NCBI RefSeq assembly: GCF_030009775.1
Contig: NZ_JASCTH010000012.1
Location: 170,934-213,970, forward strand
DNA: 43,037 bases
Source: Actinoplanes sandaracinus
GTDB taxonomy: Bacteria; Actinomycetota; Actinomycetes; Mycobacteriales; Micromonosporaceae
Direction: 5' to 3'
Below the pieces are notes generated by a model. The model saw only the letters and a program-made list of their open reading frames with translations, had not been told where the DNA came from and searched no databases. Position numbers and translations under genes: made by a program. Below, in pieces: positions 8,378-17,425 of this stretch (the first letter of the stretch is position 1; each line of letters starts with the position of its first letter).

Positions 8378-8395
8378 TGTGCACTCTTGTTCACA
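8378..8395. promoter_or_regulatory. Inverted repeat upstream of polyamine operon 1
   Basis: TGTGCAC, a 4-base centre and GTTCACA form an inverted repeat with one mismatch in seven. It overlaps an A+T-rich promoter-like stretch (AATATAGCT) and lies 57 bases before the aldehyde dehydrogenase start. The Lrp-type regulator encoded in the same operon is a plausible binder. Confidence 0.4.
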
Positions 8396-8451
8396 ACGGA
8401 TTCAGCGGAAAAGATGGGGCCGATCGCGCTGATACCACATCTGGAGGCCGG

Positions 8452-9888
8452 ATGACCGCCAAGTCGGTACTGCACAACCTCATCGGGGGCGAGGCCGTCG
8501 CGCCCGTCGAGGGGCGGTACGAGGACCTCATCGACCCGTCCACCGGCGAGGTCTTCGCCTCGGCGCCGGTGTCCGGGGCCGAGGACGTCGACCGGGCCAT
8601 GACGGCCGCGTCGGCGGCGTTCGCGCAGTGGCGTGACACCACCCCCGGCGAGCGGCAGCGGGCGCTGCTGAAGTTCGCCGACGCGATCGAGGCCCGCTCC
8701 GACGAGCTAGTCGCCGCCGAATCGCGGAACACCGGCAAGCCGCTGGGCCTGACCGCCAGCGAGGAGCTGCCGCCGGCCATCGACCACCTGCGGTTCTTCG
8801 CCGGCGCCGCCCGCGTGCTGGAGGGCCGCTCCGCCGGGCAGTACATGAACGGCTTCGAAAGTTATGTGCGGCGCGAGCCGATCGGCGTCTGCGCCCAGGT
8901 CACCCCGTGGAACTATCCACTGCTGATGGCGATGTGGAAGATCGCACCGGCGCTCGCGGCGGGCAACGCCGTGGTGCTCAAGCCGTCCGACACGACCCCG
9001 GTCACCAGCGTGCTGCTCGCTGAGATCGCCGCCGAGTTCCTGCCGGCCGGTCTCTTCAACGTGGTCCTCGGCGACCGCGACACCGGGCGCGCCCTGGTCA
9101 CCCACCGGACCCCGCAGATGGTGTCGATCACCGGCTCGGTGCGGGCCGGCATGGAGGTGGCCGGCAGCGCCGCCGCCGACCTCAAGCGCACCCACCTCGA
9201 ACTGGGTGGCAAGGCCCCGGTCGTGGTCTTCGACGACGCCGACGTGGAGGCGGCCGCCTCGGCGATCGCCGAGGCGGGCTACTTCAACGCCGGCCAGGAC
9301 TGCACCGCCGCCACCCGGGTGCTGGTCGCCCCCGGCATCCACGACGACTTCGTGGCCGCGCTCGCCGCGCAGGCCCGTGGGATCAGGACCGGCCCGCCGG
9401 ACGACGAGGACGTGCTCTACGGCCCGGTCAACAACGCGAACCAGCTGGCCCGGGTCAGCGGTTTCATCGACCGGCTGCCCGACCACGCGACGCTGCGGGC
9501 CGGCGGCGCGCGGGTCGGCGACCGCGGCTTCTTCTACGCGCCGACGGTCGTCTCCGGCCTCCGGCAGGACGACGAGATCATCCAGAACGAGGTGTTCGGC
9601 CCGGTTATCACCGTGCAGAGGTTCGACGGCGAGGACGAGGCGGTCGCCTACGCCAACGGCGTGGAGTACGCCCTGGCCTCCAGCGTCTGGACCTCCGACC
9701 ACGGCCGGGCGATGCGGATGACGCAGCGCCTCGACTTCGGCTGCGTGTGGGTCAACTGCCACATCCCGCTGGTCGCCGAGATGCCGCACGGCGGCTTCAA
9801 GCACTCCGGGCACGGCAAGGACCTGTCGGTGTACGGGTTCGAGGACTACACCCGCATCAAACACGTCATGCACAACGTGGGGGCCTGA
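8452..9888 (+). CDS. Aminobutyraldehyde dehydrogenase (PatD-like), copy 1
   Basis: This 478-residue NAD-dependent aldehyde dehydrogenase converts 4-aminobutanal, from putrescine transamination or oxidation, to GABA. General base Glu250 lies in LELGGKAP and catalytic Cys284 in NAGQDCTAATR, a sequence typical of aminobutyraldehyde dehydrogenases. Length is the family norm. The ATG has GGAGG four bases upstream. It leads the operon ALDH-GabT-Lrp-FAD oxidase; GabT follows after one base. It closely resembles the product at 25060-26496 throughout, so the two are paralogs. Related aminoaldehydes such as 3-aminopropanal may also be used. Confidence 0.88.
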   Translation: MTAKSVLHNLIGGEAVAPVEGRYEDLIDPSTGEVFASAPVSGAEDVDRAMTAASAAFAQWRDTTPGERQRALLKFADAIEARSDELVAAESRNTGKPLGLTASEELPPAIDHLRFFAGAARVLEGRSAGQYMNGFESYVRREPIGVCAQVTPWNYPLLMAMWKIAPALAAGNAVVLKPSDTTPVTSVLLAEIAAEFLPAGLFNVVLGDRDTGRALVTHRTPQMVSITGSVRAGMEVAGSAAADLKRTHLELGGKAPVVVFDDADVEAAASAIAEAGYFNAGQDCTAATRVLVAPGIHDDFVAALAAQARGIRTGPPDDEDVLYGPVNNANQLARVSGFIDRLPDHATLRAGGARVGDRGFFYAPTVVSGLRQDDEIIQNEVFGPVITVQRFDGEDEAVAYANGVEYALASSVWTSDHGRAMRMTQRLDFGCVWVNCHIPLVAEMPHGGFKHSGHGKDLSVYGFEDYTRIKHVMHNVGA

Positions 9889-9889
9889 C

Positions 9890-11161
9890 GTGAGCCTGTC
9901 TGCGGATCTGCACAAGCGCCGGCTGTCGGCGGTCGCCAAGGGCGTCGGCTCGGTGGTGAACGCCTACGTCGACCACGCCGGCGGAGGCACGATCACCGAC
10001 GTCGACGGCCGGGAGTGGATCGACTTCGCCTCCGGGATCGCGGTCACCAACGTGGGCAACGCCGCGCCCCGGGTGGTCGAGGCGATCCACCGGCAGGCCG
10101 AGCGCTTCACCCACACCTGCTTCATGGTGGCGCCCTACGAGTCCTACGTGGCGGTCTGCGAGCAGCTGATCGAGCTGACGCCGGGCACGTTCGAGAAACG
10201 GGCGGCGCTGTTCAACTCCGGCGCCGAGGCGGTGGAGAACGCCGTCAAGATCGCCCGGCACGCGACCGGGCGGCCCGCCGTCGTGGTGTTCGACCACGCC
10301 TACCACGGCCGGACCAACCTGACGATGGCGCTGACCGCGAAGAACATGCCGTACAAGCACCGGTTCGGCCCGTTCGCTCCGGAGGTCTACCGGGCGCCGA
10401 TGTCGTACCCGCTGCGCGACGGCGGGCTGAGCGGCGCGGAAGCGGCCCGCCGGGCGATCGACGTGATCGAGAAGCAGGTCGGCGGGTCCAACGTGGCGGC
10501 CGTGCTGATCGAGCCGATCCAGGGCGAGGGCGGCTTCGTCGTACCCGCGAAGGGTTTTCTCCCGGCGATCGCCGCGTGGGCGAAGGCGAACGGCGCGGTG
10601 TTCATCGCCGACGAGATCCAGACCGGGTTCGCCCGGACCGGGCAGTGGTTCGCCTCCGAGGACGAGGGCGTGGAGCCCGACCTGATCACCACGGCCAAGG
10701 GAATGGGCGGCGGCCTGCCGATCGCCGGGGTGACCGGGCGGGCCGAGCTGATGGACGCGGTGCACGCCGGGGGCCTCGGCGGCACCTACGGCGGCAACCC
10801 GATCGCCTGCGCGGCCGCGCTGGCCGCCATCGAGACCATGCGTGAGCTGGACCTGAACGCCGCGGCCCGGCGGATCGAGTCGGTGCTCAGGCCTGCACTG
10901 GAGGAGATCGCCGCGGGTGACCCGGGGATCGCCGAGGTGCGCGGCCGCGGGGCGATGATCGCGATCGAACTGGTCCGGGGCGACGGCGAGCCTGATCCGA
11001 CCCGGACAGCGTCGGTGTCGAAGGCCTGCCACGAGGCGGGGCTGCTCACGCTGACCTGCGGTACCTACGGCAACGTGCTGCGGTTCCTGCCGCCGCTGGT
11101 GATCACCGACTCCGACCTGCACCGCGGCCTCGACATCCTCCGCCGCGCGCTGCGCACCTGA
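9890..11161 (+). CDS. 4-aminobutyrate (GABA) aminotransferase
   Basis: This 423-residue class III PLP aminotransferase transfers the amino group of GABA to 2-oxoglutarate, giving succinate semialdehyde. Seen motifs: NSGAEAVENAVK, the FDHAYHGRTN loop, EPIQGEGGF, ADEIQTGFAR with the PLP-contacting Asp, and Lys270 in TTAKGMGGGLP as the Schiff-base lysine. This set is the GabT pattern. It starts with GTG one base after the upstream stop, with a G-rich ribosome binding site inside the previous gene. It takes the product of the upstream dehydrogenase. No succinate semialdehyde dehydrogenase (GabD) is obvious in the window. Confidence 0.9.
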   Translation: MSLSADLHKRRLSAVAKGVGSVVNAYVDHAGGGTITDVDGREWIDFASGIAVTNVGNAAPRVVEAIHRQAERFTHTCFMVAPYESYVAVCEQLIELTPGTFEKRAALFNSGAEAVENAVKIARHATGRPAVVVFDHAYHGRTNLTMALTAKNMPYKHRFGPFAPEVYRAPMSYPLRDGGLSGAEAARRAIDVIEKQVGGSNVAAVLIEPIQGEGGFVVPAKGFLPAIAAWAKANGAVFIADEIQTGFARTGQWFASEDEGVEPDLITTAKGMGGGLPIAGVTGRAELMDAVHAGGLGGTYGGNPIACAAALAAIETMRELDLNAAARRIESVLRPALEEIAAGDPGIAEVRGRGAMIAIELVRGDGEPDPTRTASVSKACHEAGLLTLTCGTYGNVLRFLPPLVITDSDLHRGLDILRRALRT

Positions 11162-11209
11162 CGGGCGACCCCTTTGCTTACGTCAAGCGTTCCAGGGAAG
11201 AATCGCGCC

Positions 11210-11665
11210 GTGACGGACGTGACGCTGGACGACACCAACAAACTCATCATCGAGCACCTGCAGCGCGATGGCCGCATGTCGTACGCCACGCTGGCGAAGA
11301 CGATCGGCCTGTCGGAGGCCGCGGTGCGCCAGCGCGTGCAGCGGCTGCTCGACAACGGGCTGATGCAGATCGTCGCGGTCACCGACCCGCTCACCCTGGG
11401 CTTCGCCCGGCAGGCCATGGTCGGCCTACGGGTCAACGGCGACCTGCGGACCATCGCGGACAAGATCGCGGAGGTCCCCGAGGTCGACTACGTGGTGATC
11501 TGCGCCGGGCGGTACGACCTGCTGGTCGAGCTGGTCTGCACCGACGACGAGCACCTACTCGACATCCTCAACGAGAAGGTGCGCACGATCGAGGGCGTCA
11601 GCGCCGCCGACACCTTCATGTATCTGCGTCTGGCCAAACAGACCTACGCCTGGGGGACTCGGTAG
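11210..11665 (+). CDS. Lrp/AsnC-family transcriptional regulator
   Basis: This 151-residue protein has the AsnC-type winged helix (about residues 10-60: DTNKLIIEHLQRDGRMSY, then SEAAVRQRVQRLL) and a C-terminal RAM ligand-binding domain with the family's VPEVDYVVICAGRYDLLVEL segment. I chose GTG 11210, giving the standard length with AGGGAAG upstream; an in-frame TTG 36 bases earlier is less likely. It sits between gabT and the FAD oxidase, with five bases to the next start, so it probably regulates this operon in response to an amine or amino acid. Confidence 0.87.
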   Translation: MTDVTLDDTNKLIIEHLQRDGRMSYATLAKTIGLSEAAVRQRVQRLLDNGLMQIVAVTDPLTLGFARQAMVGLRVNGDLRTIADKIAEVPEVDYVVICAGRYDLLVELVCTDDEHLLDILNEKVRTIEGVSAADTFMYLRLAKQTYAWGTR

Positions 11666-11670
11666 AGCCG

Positions 11671-12942
11671 GTGGACAGCCCCTCCTTCTGGCTCGACAGC
11701 CTGGGCCCGATCGAGAGGCGCCCGCCGCTCGCCGGAGACCTCGAAGCCGACGTGGCCATCGCCGGCGGCGGGTACACCGGGCTGTGGACCGCGTACTACC
11801 TGGCCAAGGCCGACCCGGGCCGGAGGGTCGTCGTCCTCGACGCGGAGTACTGCGGGTTCGGCGCCTCCGGCCGCAACGGCGGCTGGGCGTCCGGCCTGTT
11901 CCCGGTCCCGGAGGCGAAGCTCGCCCGGCGGTACGGCCCGGACGCGGCCGCCGCCATGCACCGCGCGCTCGGCGACGCCGTCGACGAGGTCGGCCGCGCC
12001 GCCGCGGCCGAGGGAATCGACTGCGACTATGCCAAGGGCGGCACGATCTCCCTGGTCCGCGGCCCGGCTCAGTTGCGCCGGGCGCAGCGTGACCCCGGCT
12101 TCATCGACGCCGAGAAGGCGACGGCGATCTGCGCGGCGACCGGGGTGCTCGGCGGCCTCTACAGCGAACACTGCGCGGCCCTGCACCCGGCCAAGCTGGT
12201 GCGTGGCCTGGCCGAGACGGTCGAGCGGCTCGGCGTCACCGTCCACGAGGGCACCCGCGTCCAGCGGATCAAGACCGGGCGGATCACCACCGACCGGGGT
12301 ACGGTGCGCGCCGGCACCGTGGTCCGGGCGCTGGAGGGCTACACCGCGGGACTGGCCGGGCACCGGCGCGACCTGGCCCCGGTCTATTCGCTGATGATCG
12401 TCACCGAGCCGCTGCCGGAACGGTTCTGGCAGCGGGTGGGGCTGGCCCGGCGGGAGACGTTCACCGACGAGCGGCGGCTGGTGATCTACGGCCAGCGGAC
12501 CGCCGACGACCGGCTCGCGTTCGGCGGGCGCGGGGCGCCGTACCACTTCGGGTCGCGGATCCGGCCGGAGTACGACCGGGTGCCGGAGGTGTTCGAGGCG
12601 TTGCGGGCGACCATCACCGAGTTGTTCGGGATCGATCCGCCGATCGCCTACCGCTGGGGTGGCCCGCTCGGCGTCCCCCGCGACTGGATGCCATCAGCCG
12701 GCCTGCGGGGCGGGGTCGCCTGGGCGGGCGGTTACGTGGGCGACGGCGTGGCGGCGGCGAACCTCGGTGGGCGTACCCTCGCTGATCTGATCCTGGGCCG
12801 CGACAGCGACCTGACCCGCCTGCCGTGGGTGAACCACCGCTCACGCCGGTGGGAACCGGAGCCGGCCCGCTGGCTCGGCATCAACGTGGGCCTGCGGGCC
12901 ACCGCCCTGCTGGACGCGATCGACCGCCGCCGCACGGCGTAG
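11671..12942 (+). CDS. FAD-dependent amine/amino-acid oxidoreductase (DAO family)
   Basis: This 423-residue flavoprotein has the dinucleotide motif in VAIAGGGYTG (Gly32-Gly37), then EYCGFGASGRNGGWASG typical of PuuB-like oxidases, and a C-terminal WAGGYVGDGVAAANLGG that closes the FAD site. Relatives oxidise gamma-glutamylputrescine or other secondary amines to aldehydes. A PuuB role would need a glutamate-polyamine ligase, and none is in the window, so the substrate may be a free amine. GTG 11671 follows the Lrp stop by five bases. Its last 14 codons and the stop are repeated as 42-bp units downstream. Confidence 0.82.
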   Translation: MDSPSFWLDSLGPIERRPPLAGDLEADVAIAGGGYTGLWTAYYLAKADPGRRVVVLDAEYCGFGASGRNGGWASGLFPVPEAKLARRYGPDAAAAMHRALGDAVDEVGRAAAAEGIDCDYAKGGTISLVRGPAQLRRAQRDPGFIDAEKATAICAATGVLGGLYSEHCAALHPAKLVRGLAETVERLGVTVHEGTRVQRIKTGRITTDRGTVRAGTVVRALEGYTAGLAGHRRDLAPVYSLMIVTEPLPERFWQRVGLARRETFTDERRLVIYGQRTADDRLAFGGRGAPYHFGSRIRPEYDRVPEVFEALRATITELFGIDPPIAYRWGGPLGVPRDWMPSAGLRGGVAWAGGYVGDGVAAANLGGRTLADLILGRDSDLTRLPWVNHRSRRWEPEPARWLGINVGLRATALLDAIDRRRTA

Positions 12943-13029
12943 CCCCGGCCAAGGGAGGCGATCGGCCGCCGCCGGGCGGCGTAGCCCCGGGCGAGGGACG
13001 CGATCGATCGCCGTCGGGCGGTGTGACGC
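12914..13029. repeat. Three tandem 42-bp units at a convergent gene junction
   Basis: Units begin around GCGATC at 12916, 12958 and 13000, exactly 42 bases apart. The first is the 3' end of the FAD oxidase gene with its stop codon; the second keeps the same reading (AIGRRRAA then stop), and the third is diverged and truncated. GCCGCC/GGCGGC inverted pairs inside the second unit can form hairpins, so the array may also serve as terminator for both convergent genes. Confidence 0.75.
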
Positions 13030-13032
13030 CGG

Positions 13033-14661
13033 TCAGGGCCCGGCCAGCGGCAGCCGGACGCACACGATCGTGCCCGACGGCCGGTTGTCGGACAGGGTGA
13101 TGCTGCCGCCGTGCAGCAGGATGACCGCCCGGGCCAGACTCAGGCCCAGCCCGCTGCCGGTGGTGCCGTGGTGGCGGACGTTGCTGCCGCGGAAGAACCG
13201 GTCGAAGACGCGGTCCTGCTCCTCCGCCGGGGTGCCGATGCCGCTGTCGGCGATGCACAGGTCCGCCATCGTGTCGTCGGCGCGCAGGGTGATGTGGATC
13301 GGCGCGCCCGGTGGGCTGTACCGGACCGCGTTGGAGAGCAGGTCGTCGACGACCTGGCGGAGCCGGCCGGTGTCGCCGGGCAGGTGCAGTTCGGCCGGCA
13401 GCTCGGTGACCAGGGTGAGCCGGTCGCCTTTGAGCCGCAGGTCGGTCACCGCGTCGGCGAGCAGCGCGGCCAGGTCGACCTCGCCGAGGTCGAGCCGCAG
13501 ATGCCCGCCGTCGAGGCCGGCCAGGTCGAGCAGGCTGTCCGCGATCCGCTGCAGCACGGCCGCGTTGCGGGCGATCACCTGGGCCATGTGCCGGACGTCC
13601 GGGTCCAGGCCGGCGGCCTCCTCGGCGAGCAGGGTCGCGTTGGCGGTGATCGAGGTGAGCGGGGTGCGCAGCTCGTGCCCGACCAGGTCGACGAAGTCGC
13701 CCTGGGCGCTGGCGAGCTGACGGGACAGCTCCTCGGCCCGGCGCTGGGCGACGAAGATGCCGATCTGCGCCGCCACCCCGTCCAGCAGGACGGTGAGCAG
13801 GTCGGGCTCGTACTCCTGGGTGCCGGCGTAACAGGTGAGCACTCCGAGCAGGGTGCCCCCGTCGCGCACCGGGACCGCCAGCGCCGTCCGGACCCCGCGG
13901 CGCAGGCAGATCTGCACCCGCTCGCGCTCGTGGGCGGTGCGCAGGTCGGCGCTGAGGGCGATGTCGGGCACCCAGATGGGCTGGCCGCTCTCCCAGACCC
14001 GGCCGGTGATGGCCTGCCCGCGCACCGGGGTGTGCCCGAAGAAGCCCTCGGGGTCGAGGCCGGACGAGTCCCAGTGCCCGACCGACTGGAGCATCCCGGT
14101 GGCGTGGTCGATCAGGAACAGTTCGGCCGACGGCCAGCCCAGCGTGGCGGTGACGGCCCGGAGCACCCCGGGCGCGGCCTCGGCGGCCGTCCGGCTCTTC
14201 TTCAGGGCGTGCTCGACGGCGATGTGGCAGTTGCGGAACCGCTCGACCCGGCGCAGCGCGGTGACCTCGTGGGCGACGGCGACCGCGCCGAGCCGCTCGT
14301 CGTCCGGGCCGGGGATGGGTTGCGCGCTGGTGTTGAAGATCCGCAGGCGGTGGCCGGGCCGGCGGACCAGCACGTCCTCGGAGACGACGTACTCCCCGTG
14401 GAGAGCGCGGAACAGCGGCGTCTCCGAGCGTGACATCGGCCGGTGGTCGGGTGTGGTGAGCAGGCGGTGGGCCTGCTCGTCGAAATCGGGTGGCAGCGGA
14501 CCGTCCGGTCCGAAGCCGGCGGTCTCCCGCATCGCGCGGTTGGCGAAGACGACCCGGCCGTCACGGTCGCAGGCGATCACTGCGGCGTCCATGCTCTCCA
14601 GCAGCGCGCCGAGGAACGCGCCGTTGTCCAGCGCGGCCGCCGCCTCGCCCAGCACCAGCAT
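13033..14661 (-). CDS. Soluble PAS-GAF sensor histidine kinase
   Basis: This 542-residue kinase has a PAS domain (about 15-140), a GAF domain (about 160-310), a HisKA dimer domain with the phosphoacceptor His329 in DLVGHELRTPLTS, and an HATPase_c domain (about 425-540) with N, G1 (DSGIGTP) and G2 (GSGLGLSLA) boxes. There is no membrane segment, so it senses a cytoplasmic signal. It follows a stand-alone response regulator on the same strand, 71 bases upstream, and the two are probably partners. No DNA-binding output domain is encoded beside them. The stop lies four bases from the 42-bp repeat array. Confidence 0.9.
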   Translation of the reverse strand: MLVLGEAAAALDNGAFLGALLESMDAAVIACDRDGRVVFANRAMRETAGFGPDGPLPPDFDEQAHRLLTTPDHRPMSRSETPLFRALHGEYVVSEDVLVRRPGHRLRIFNTSAQPIPGPDDERLGAVAVAHEVTALRRVERFRNCHIAVEHALKKSRTAAEAAPGVLRAVTATLGWPSAELFLIDHATGMLQSVGHWDSSGLDPEGFFGHTPVRGQAITGRVWESGQPIWVPDIALSADLRTAHERERVQICLRRGVRTALAVPVRDGGTLLGVLTCYAGTQEYEPDLLTVLLDGVAAQIGIFVAQRRAEELSRQLASAQGDFVDLVGHELRTPLTSITANATLLAEEAAGLDPDVRHMAQVIARNAAVLQRIADSLLDLAGLDGGHLRLDLGEVDLAALLADAVTDLRLKGDRLTLVTELPAELHLPGDTGRLRQVVDDLLSNAVRYSPPGAPIHITLRADDTMADLCIADSGIGTPAEEQDRVFDRFFRGSNVRHHGTTGSGLGLSLARAVILLHGGSITLSDNRPSGTIVCVRLPLAGP

Positions 14662-14686
14662 GACCCGCCCGATTCTTCCGACCGAG

Positions 14687-14702
14687 GCCCGTGGTCACGG
14701 GC
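14687..14702. promoter_or_regulatory. 16-bp palindrome before histidine kinase gene
   Basis: GCCCGTGGTCACGGGC is a perfect 7-bp inverted repeat with a 2-base centre, between the response regulator stop and the kinase start. A two-base loop is too tight for a good terminator hairpin, so an operator is equally likely. Confidence 0.35.
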
Positions 14703-14732
14703 TTCCCGCCCCCATACCCAATACAGACTATT

Positions 14733-15161
14733 TCATACCGAAACCGGCATATCCGCAGGACATCTGCTATCGGCCGCGTCATGATCGTGCGGCCCGATCG
14801 TGACCAGTTCCTCCATGGTCGCCAGCAGTTGGTCGTTGGGGCAGGGCTTGAGCAGGATGGCGCAGACCTGAGCGGATCCGGCCCGCGGGTCGCCGGGACG
14901 GAGGTGGCCGCTGAGGATCGCGATGGGAATGTGCCGGATGTCGCCGTCGGGATGACTGCGGATCGCCTCGATCAACTCCCACCCGTCCATCACCGGCATG
15001 CCGAGATCGGTGAGCACAACGTCCGGCCGTCGCTCGACGATCGTCTCGAAAGCTGCCCGTCCGTCCGATGCCCGAAGCACCGTCATTCCGGTTCGCTTGA
15101 ACACTCTGACAAGCACGAGGGCGATGTCCTCGTCGTCCTCAGCGATCAGCAATACGGCCAT
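14733..15161 (-). CDS. Single-domain (CheY-like) response regulator
   Basis: This 142-residue receiver domain has acidic residues in IAEDDED, phosphoacceptor Asp52 in LTDLGMPVMDG and conserved Lys105 in LLKPCP. There is no output domain, so it works by protein contact or as a phosphorelay carrier. I chose ATG 15161 because GGAG lies upstream at good spacing; longer forms would add unrelated sequence. The histidine kinase gene follows on the same strand. A short C-terminal tail after about residue 125 has no recognised function. Confidence 0.88.
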   Translation of the reverse strand: MAVLLIAEDDEDIALVLVRVFKRTGMTVLRASDGRAAFETIVERRPDVVLTDLGMPVMDGWELIEAIRSHPDGDIRHIPIAILSGHLRPGDPRAGSAQVCAILLKPCPNDQLLATMEELVTIGPHDHDAADSRCPADMPVSV

Positions 15162-15339
15162 GTCAGCTCCGTCGGCAGTCCGTTCCCCCAGCATGCGCCA
15201 GCCCGGTACAAGGCGGGGCGGGAACCGGACAATTACCGTCACCGATATGCCGGTGGCCGCGAACCCCGCGTTCGCCTTCCGGACAGCTCGCCGGCGCACC
15301 GATGACGGCCACACCTTTCGACCACCGAGGAGTACGGAA

Positions 15340-17406
15340 ATGCGACCACGCTCCCGCCTCGCCGCGCTGGGCGCCGTCGCCGTGCTCACCCTGGCCGTCA
15401 TCCCGGTCTCGGCGCCGGCGGCGAAGACGATCAGCGGGCACCCCGTCTACCTCGACGCCCGGCAGCCGGTCGAACGCCGGGTCGCCGACCTGCTGTCCCG
15501 GATGACCCTGGACGACAAGATCGGGCAGATGACCCAGGCCGAACGCACCCAGGTGGCCGGCGAACCCGGCCGGGTCACCGAGTGGCGGCTCGGTTCGGTC
15601 CTGTCCGGCGGCGGCTCCGTGCCCAGCCCCAACACACCGCAAGCCTGGGTCGACATGGTCAACTCGCTGCAGCGGGCGGCGCTGGCGACCCCGCTGAAGA
15701 TCCCGCTGCTCTACGGCATCGACGCGGTCCACGGCCACGGCAACGCGCACGGCGCCACTCTGTTCCCGCACAACGTGGGCCTCGGCGCCACTCGCGACCC
15801 CGGCCTGGTCAGGCGCGTGTACCAGGCGACCGCCGAGGAGATGCGGGCCACCGGCATCCCGTGGAACTTCGCGCCCTGCGTCTGCGTCTCCCGCGACGAA
15901 CGCTGGGGCCGCACCTACGAGAGCTTCAGCGAGAGCCCCGGCCTGGTGGCCGAGTTCGGCACCGCCATCGACGGGCTGCACGACGGCCACGTCCTCGCCA
16001 CGGTCAAGCACTACGCCGGGGACGGCGACACCGAGAACGGCACCGGCGACAGCGGTTACGCCATCGACCAGGGTGTGACCGTCACCAGCCGGGCCGACTT
16101 CGCCCGCATCGACCTCGCCCCGTACGTCTCGGCCGTCAGCCGGCACGGCGTGCGCAGCGTCATGCCGTCCTACTCCAGCGTCGACTGGACCGAGGACGGC
16201 CCCGGCAACCCGGTCAAGATGCACGCCAGCCAGGAGCTGATCACCGGCACCCTGAAGGAGGAGCTCGGCTTCGGCGGCTTCGTGATCAGCGACTGGGAGG
16301 GCATCCACCAGATCCCCGACCCGTCCGGCGGCCCCGAACCCACCGCGTGGCAGGTGCGGACCGGAGTCACCGCCGGCATCGACATGTTCATGGAGCCGAC
16401 CACCGCGCGCGAGTTCCAGCAGCACCTCAAGGAGGAGGTGCGCGCCGGACGGATCCCGGTGGCCCGGATCGACGACGCGGCCGGGCGGATCCTGCGGGTC
16501 AAGTTCCAGCTCGGGCTCTTCGAGAATCCGTACGCCACGCTCGGCGGGATCGGCACGGCCCCGCACCGCGCGCTGGCCCGCGAAGCCGTCGCGAAGTCGC
16601 AGGTGCTGCTCAAGAACGACGACCGCCTGCTGCCCCTGAAACCGGACGCCACGCTCTACGTCGCCGGGCGCAACGCCGACGACATCGGCAACCAGGCCGG
16701 CGGCTGGACCGTCGACTGGCAGGGCCGCAACGGCGACACCGTCCCCGGCGCCACCATCCTCGACGGCATCCGCGAGGTCGCCCCCGGCGCGACGGTCACC
16801 TACAGCGCCGACGCGTCCGCCCCGATCGGCGCCTCCGACATCGGTGTGGTCGTGGTCGGCGAGACCCCGTACGCCGAAGGGTTCGGCGACGTCGGCAGCC
16901 CCGCCTGGTCGCGGGGCAGCGCACAGCAGAAGGAGCCGAAACTCCTCACCCTGCAGCCGTCCGACAAGGCCGTCGTCGACAAGGTCTGCGACGCGGCCGC
17001 CGCCTGCGTGGTGCTGCTGGTCTCCGGCCGCCCCCAGGTGATCACCGACCAGCTCGGCGAGATCGACGCCCTGGTCGCCTCCTGGCTGCCCGGCAGCGAG
17101 GGCGCCGGCGTCGCCGATGTCCTCTTCGGCCGCCGGCCCTTCACCGGCAGACTGTCGATGAGCTGGCCGCGGTCGGTGGCCCAGGTCCCGGTCAACGTCG
17201 GCGACGCGACCTATCAACCCCTCTATCCGTACGGGTGGGGCCTGCGCACCGACGGCCGCGGCAACGCCGTGGACGCCGCCGTGGAACGTGCCGCCGCCGG
17301 GCAGGCGCCCGCCGGCTGGGAGAAGCTGCTCGCCGAGGCCGAACTCGCCGCGGAGGCCGGCGACACGACGCGGGCGGACGCGCTGCTGCGTCAGGTCTCC
17401 GGCTGA
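15340..17406 (+). CDS. Secreted GH3 beta-glucosidase/glucan glucohydrolase
   Basis: This 688-residue enzyme has an N-terminal signal peptide (RPRSRLAALGAVAVLTLAV..., cleavage near SAPAA). The GH3 barrel (about 45-370) contains VKHYAGDG and the nucleophile in FVISDWEG (Asp318); the C-terminal GH3 domain (about 405-625) includes the acid/base region and ends with YPYGWGL. The order matches barley ExoI-like exo-1,3/1,4-beta-glucanases, which release glucose from beta-glucans. No Fn3 domain is present, unlike the GH3 at 4.7 kb. The last 50 residues (AAGQAPAGWEKLLAEAEL...) form an Ala/Glu-rich tail that the family does not need. GAGGAG lies seven bases before the ATG. Confidence 0.88.
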   Translation: MRPRSRLAALGAVAVLTLAVIPVSAPAAKTISGHPVYLDARQPVERRVADLLSRMTLDDKIGQMTQAERTQVAGEPGRVTEWRLGSVLSGGGSVPSPNTPQAWVDMVNSLQRAALATPLKIPLLYGIDAVHGHGNAHGATLFPHNVGLGATRDPGLVRRVYQATAEEMRATGIPWNFAPCVCVSRDERWGRTYESFSESPGLVAEFGTAIDGLHDGHVLATVKHYAGDGDTENGTGDSGYAIDQGVTVTSRADFARIDLAPYVSAVSRHGVRSVMPSYSSVDWTEDGPGNPVKMHASQELITGTLKEELGFGGFVISDWEGIHQIPDPSGGPEPTAWQVRTGVTAGIDMFMEPTTAREFQQHLKEEVRAGRIPVARIDDAAGRILRVKFQLGLFENPYATLGGIGTAPHRALAREAVAKSQVLLKNDDRLLPLKPDATLYVAGRNADDIGNQAGGWTVDWQGRNGDTVPGATILDGIREVAPGATVTYSADASAPIGASDIGVVVVGETPYAEGFGDVGSPAWSRGSAQQKEPKLLTLQPSDKAVVDKVCDAAAACVVLLVSGRPQVITDQLGEIDALVASWLPGSEGAGVADVLFGRRPFTGRLSMSWPRSVAQVPVNVGDATYQPLYPYGWGLRTDGRGNAVDAAVERAAAGQAPAGWEKLLAEAELAAEAGDTTRADALLRQVSG

Positions 17407-17425
17407 CCGCCGGCACGACGCGGAC

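Noticed and set aside
11671..12942. Definite assignment of the FAD oxidase as PuuB
   Set aside because: The family fits, but no gamma-glutamylputrescine synthetase gene is in the window, so the glutamylated pathway is not supported here.
12914..13029. CRISPR array
   Set aside because: Units are contiguous without unique spacers, only three copies exist, the first is coding, and no cas gene is seen.
13033..15161. Hybrid histidine kinase made of one gene
   Set aside because: Kinase and receiver are separate frames with 71 bases between them and each has its own start.
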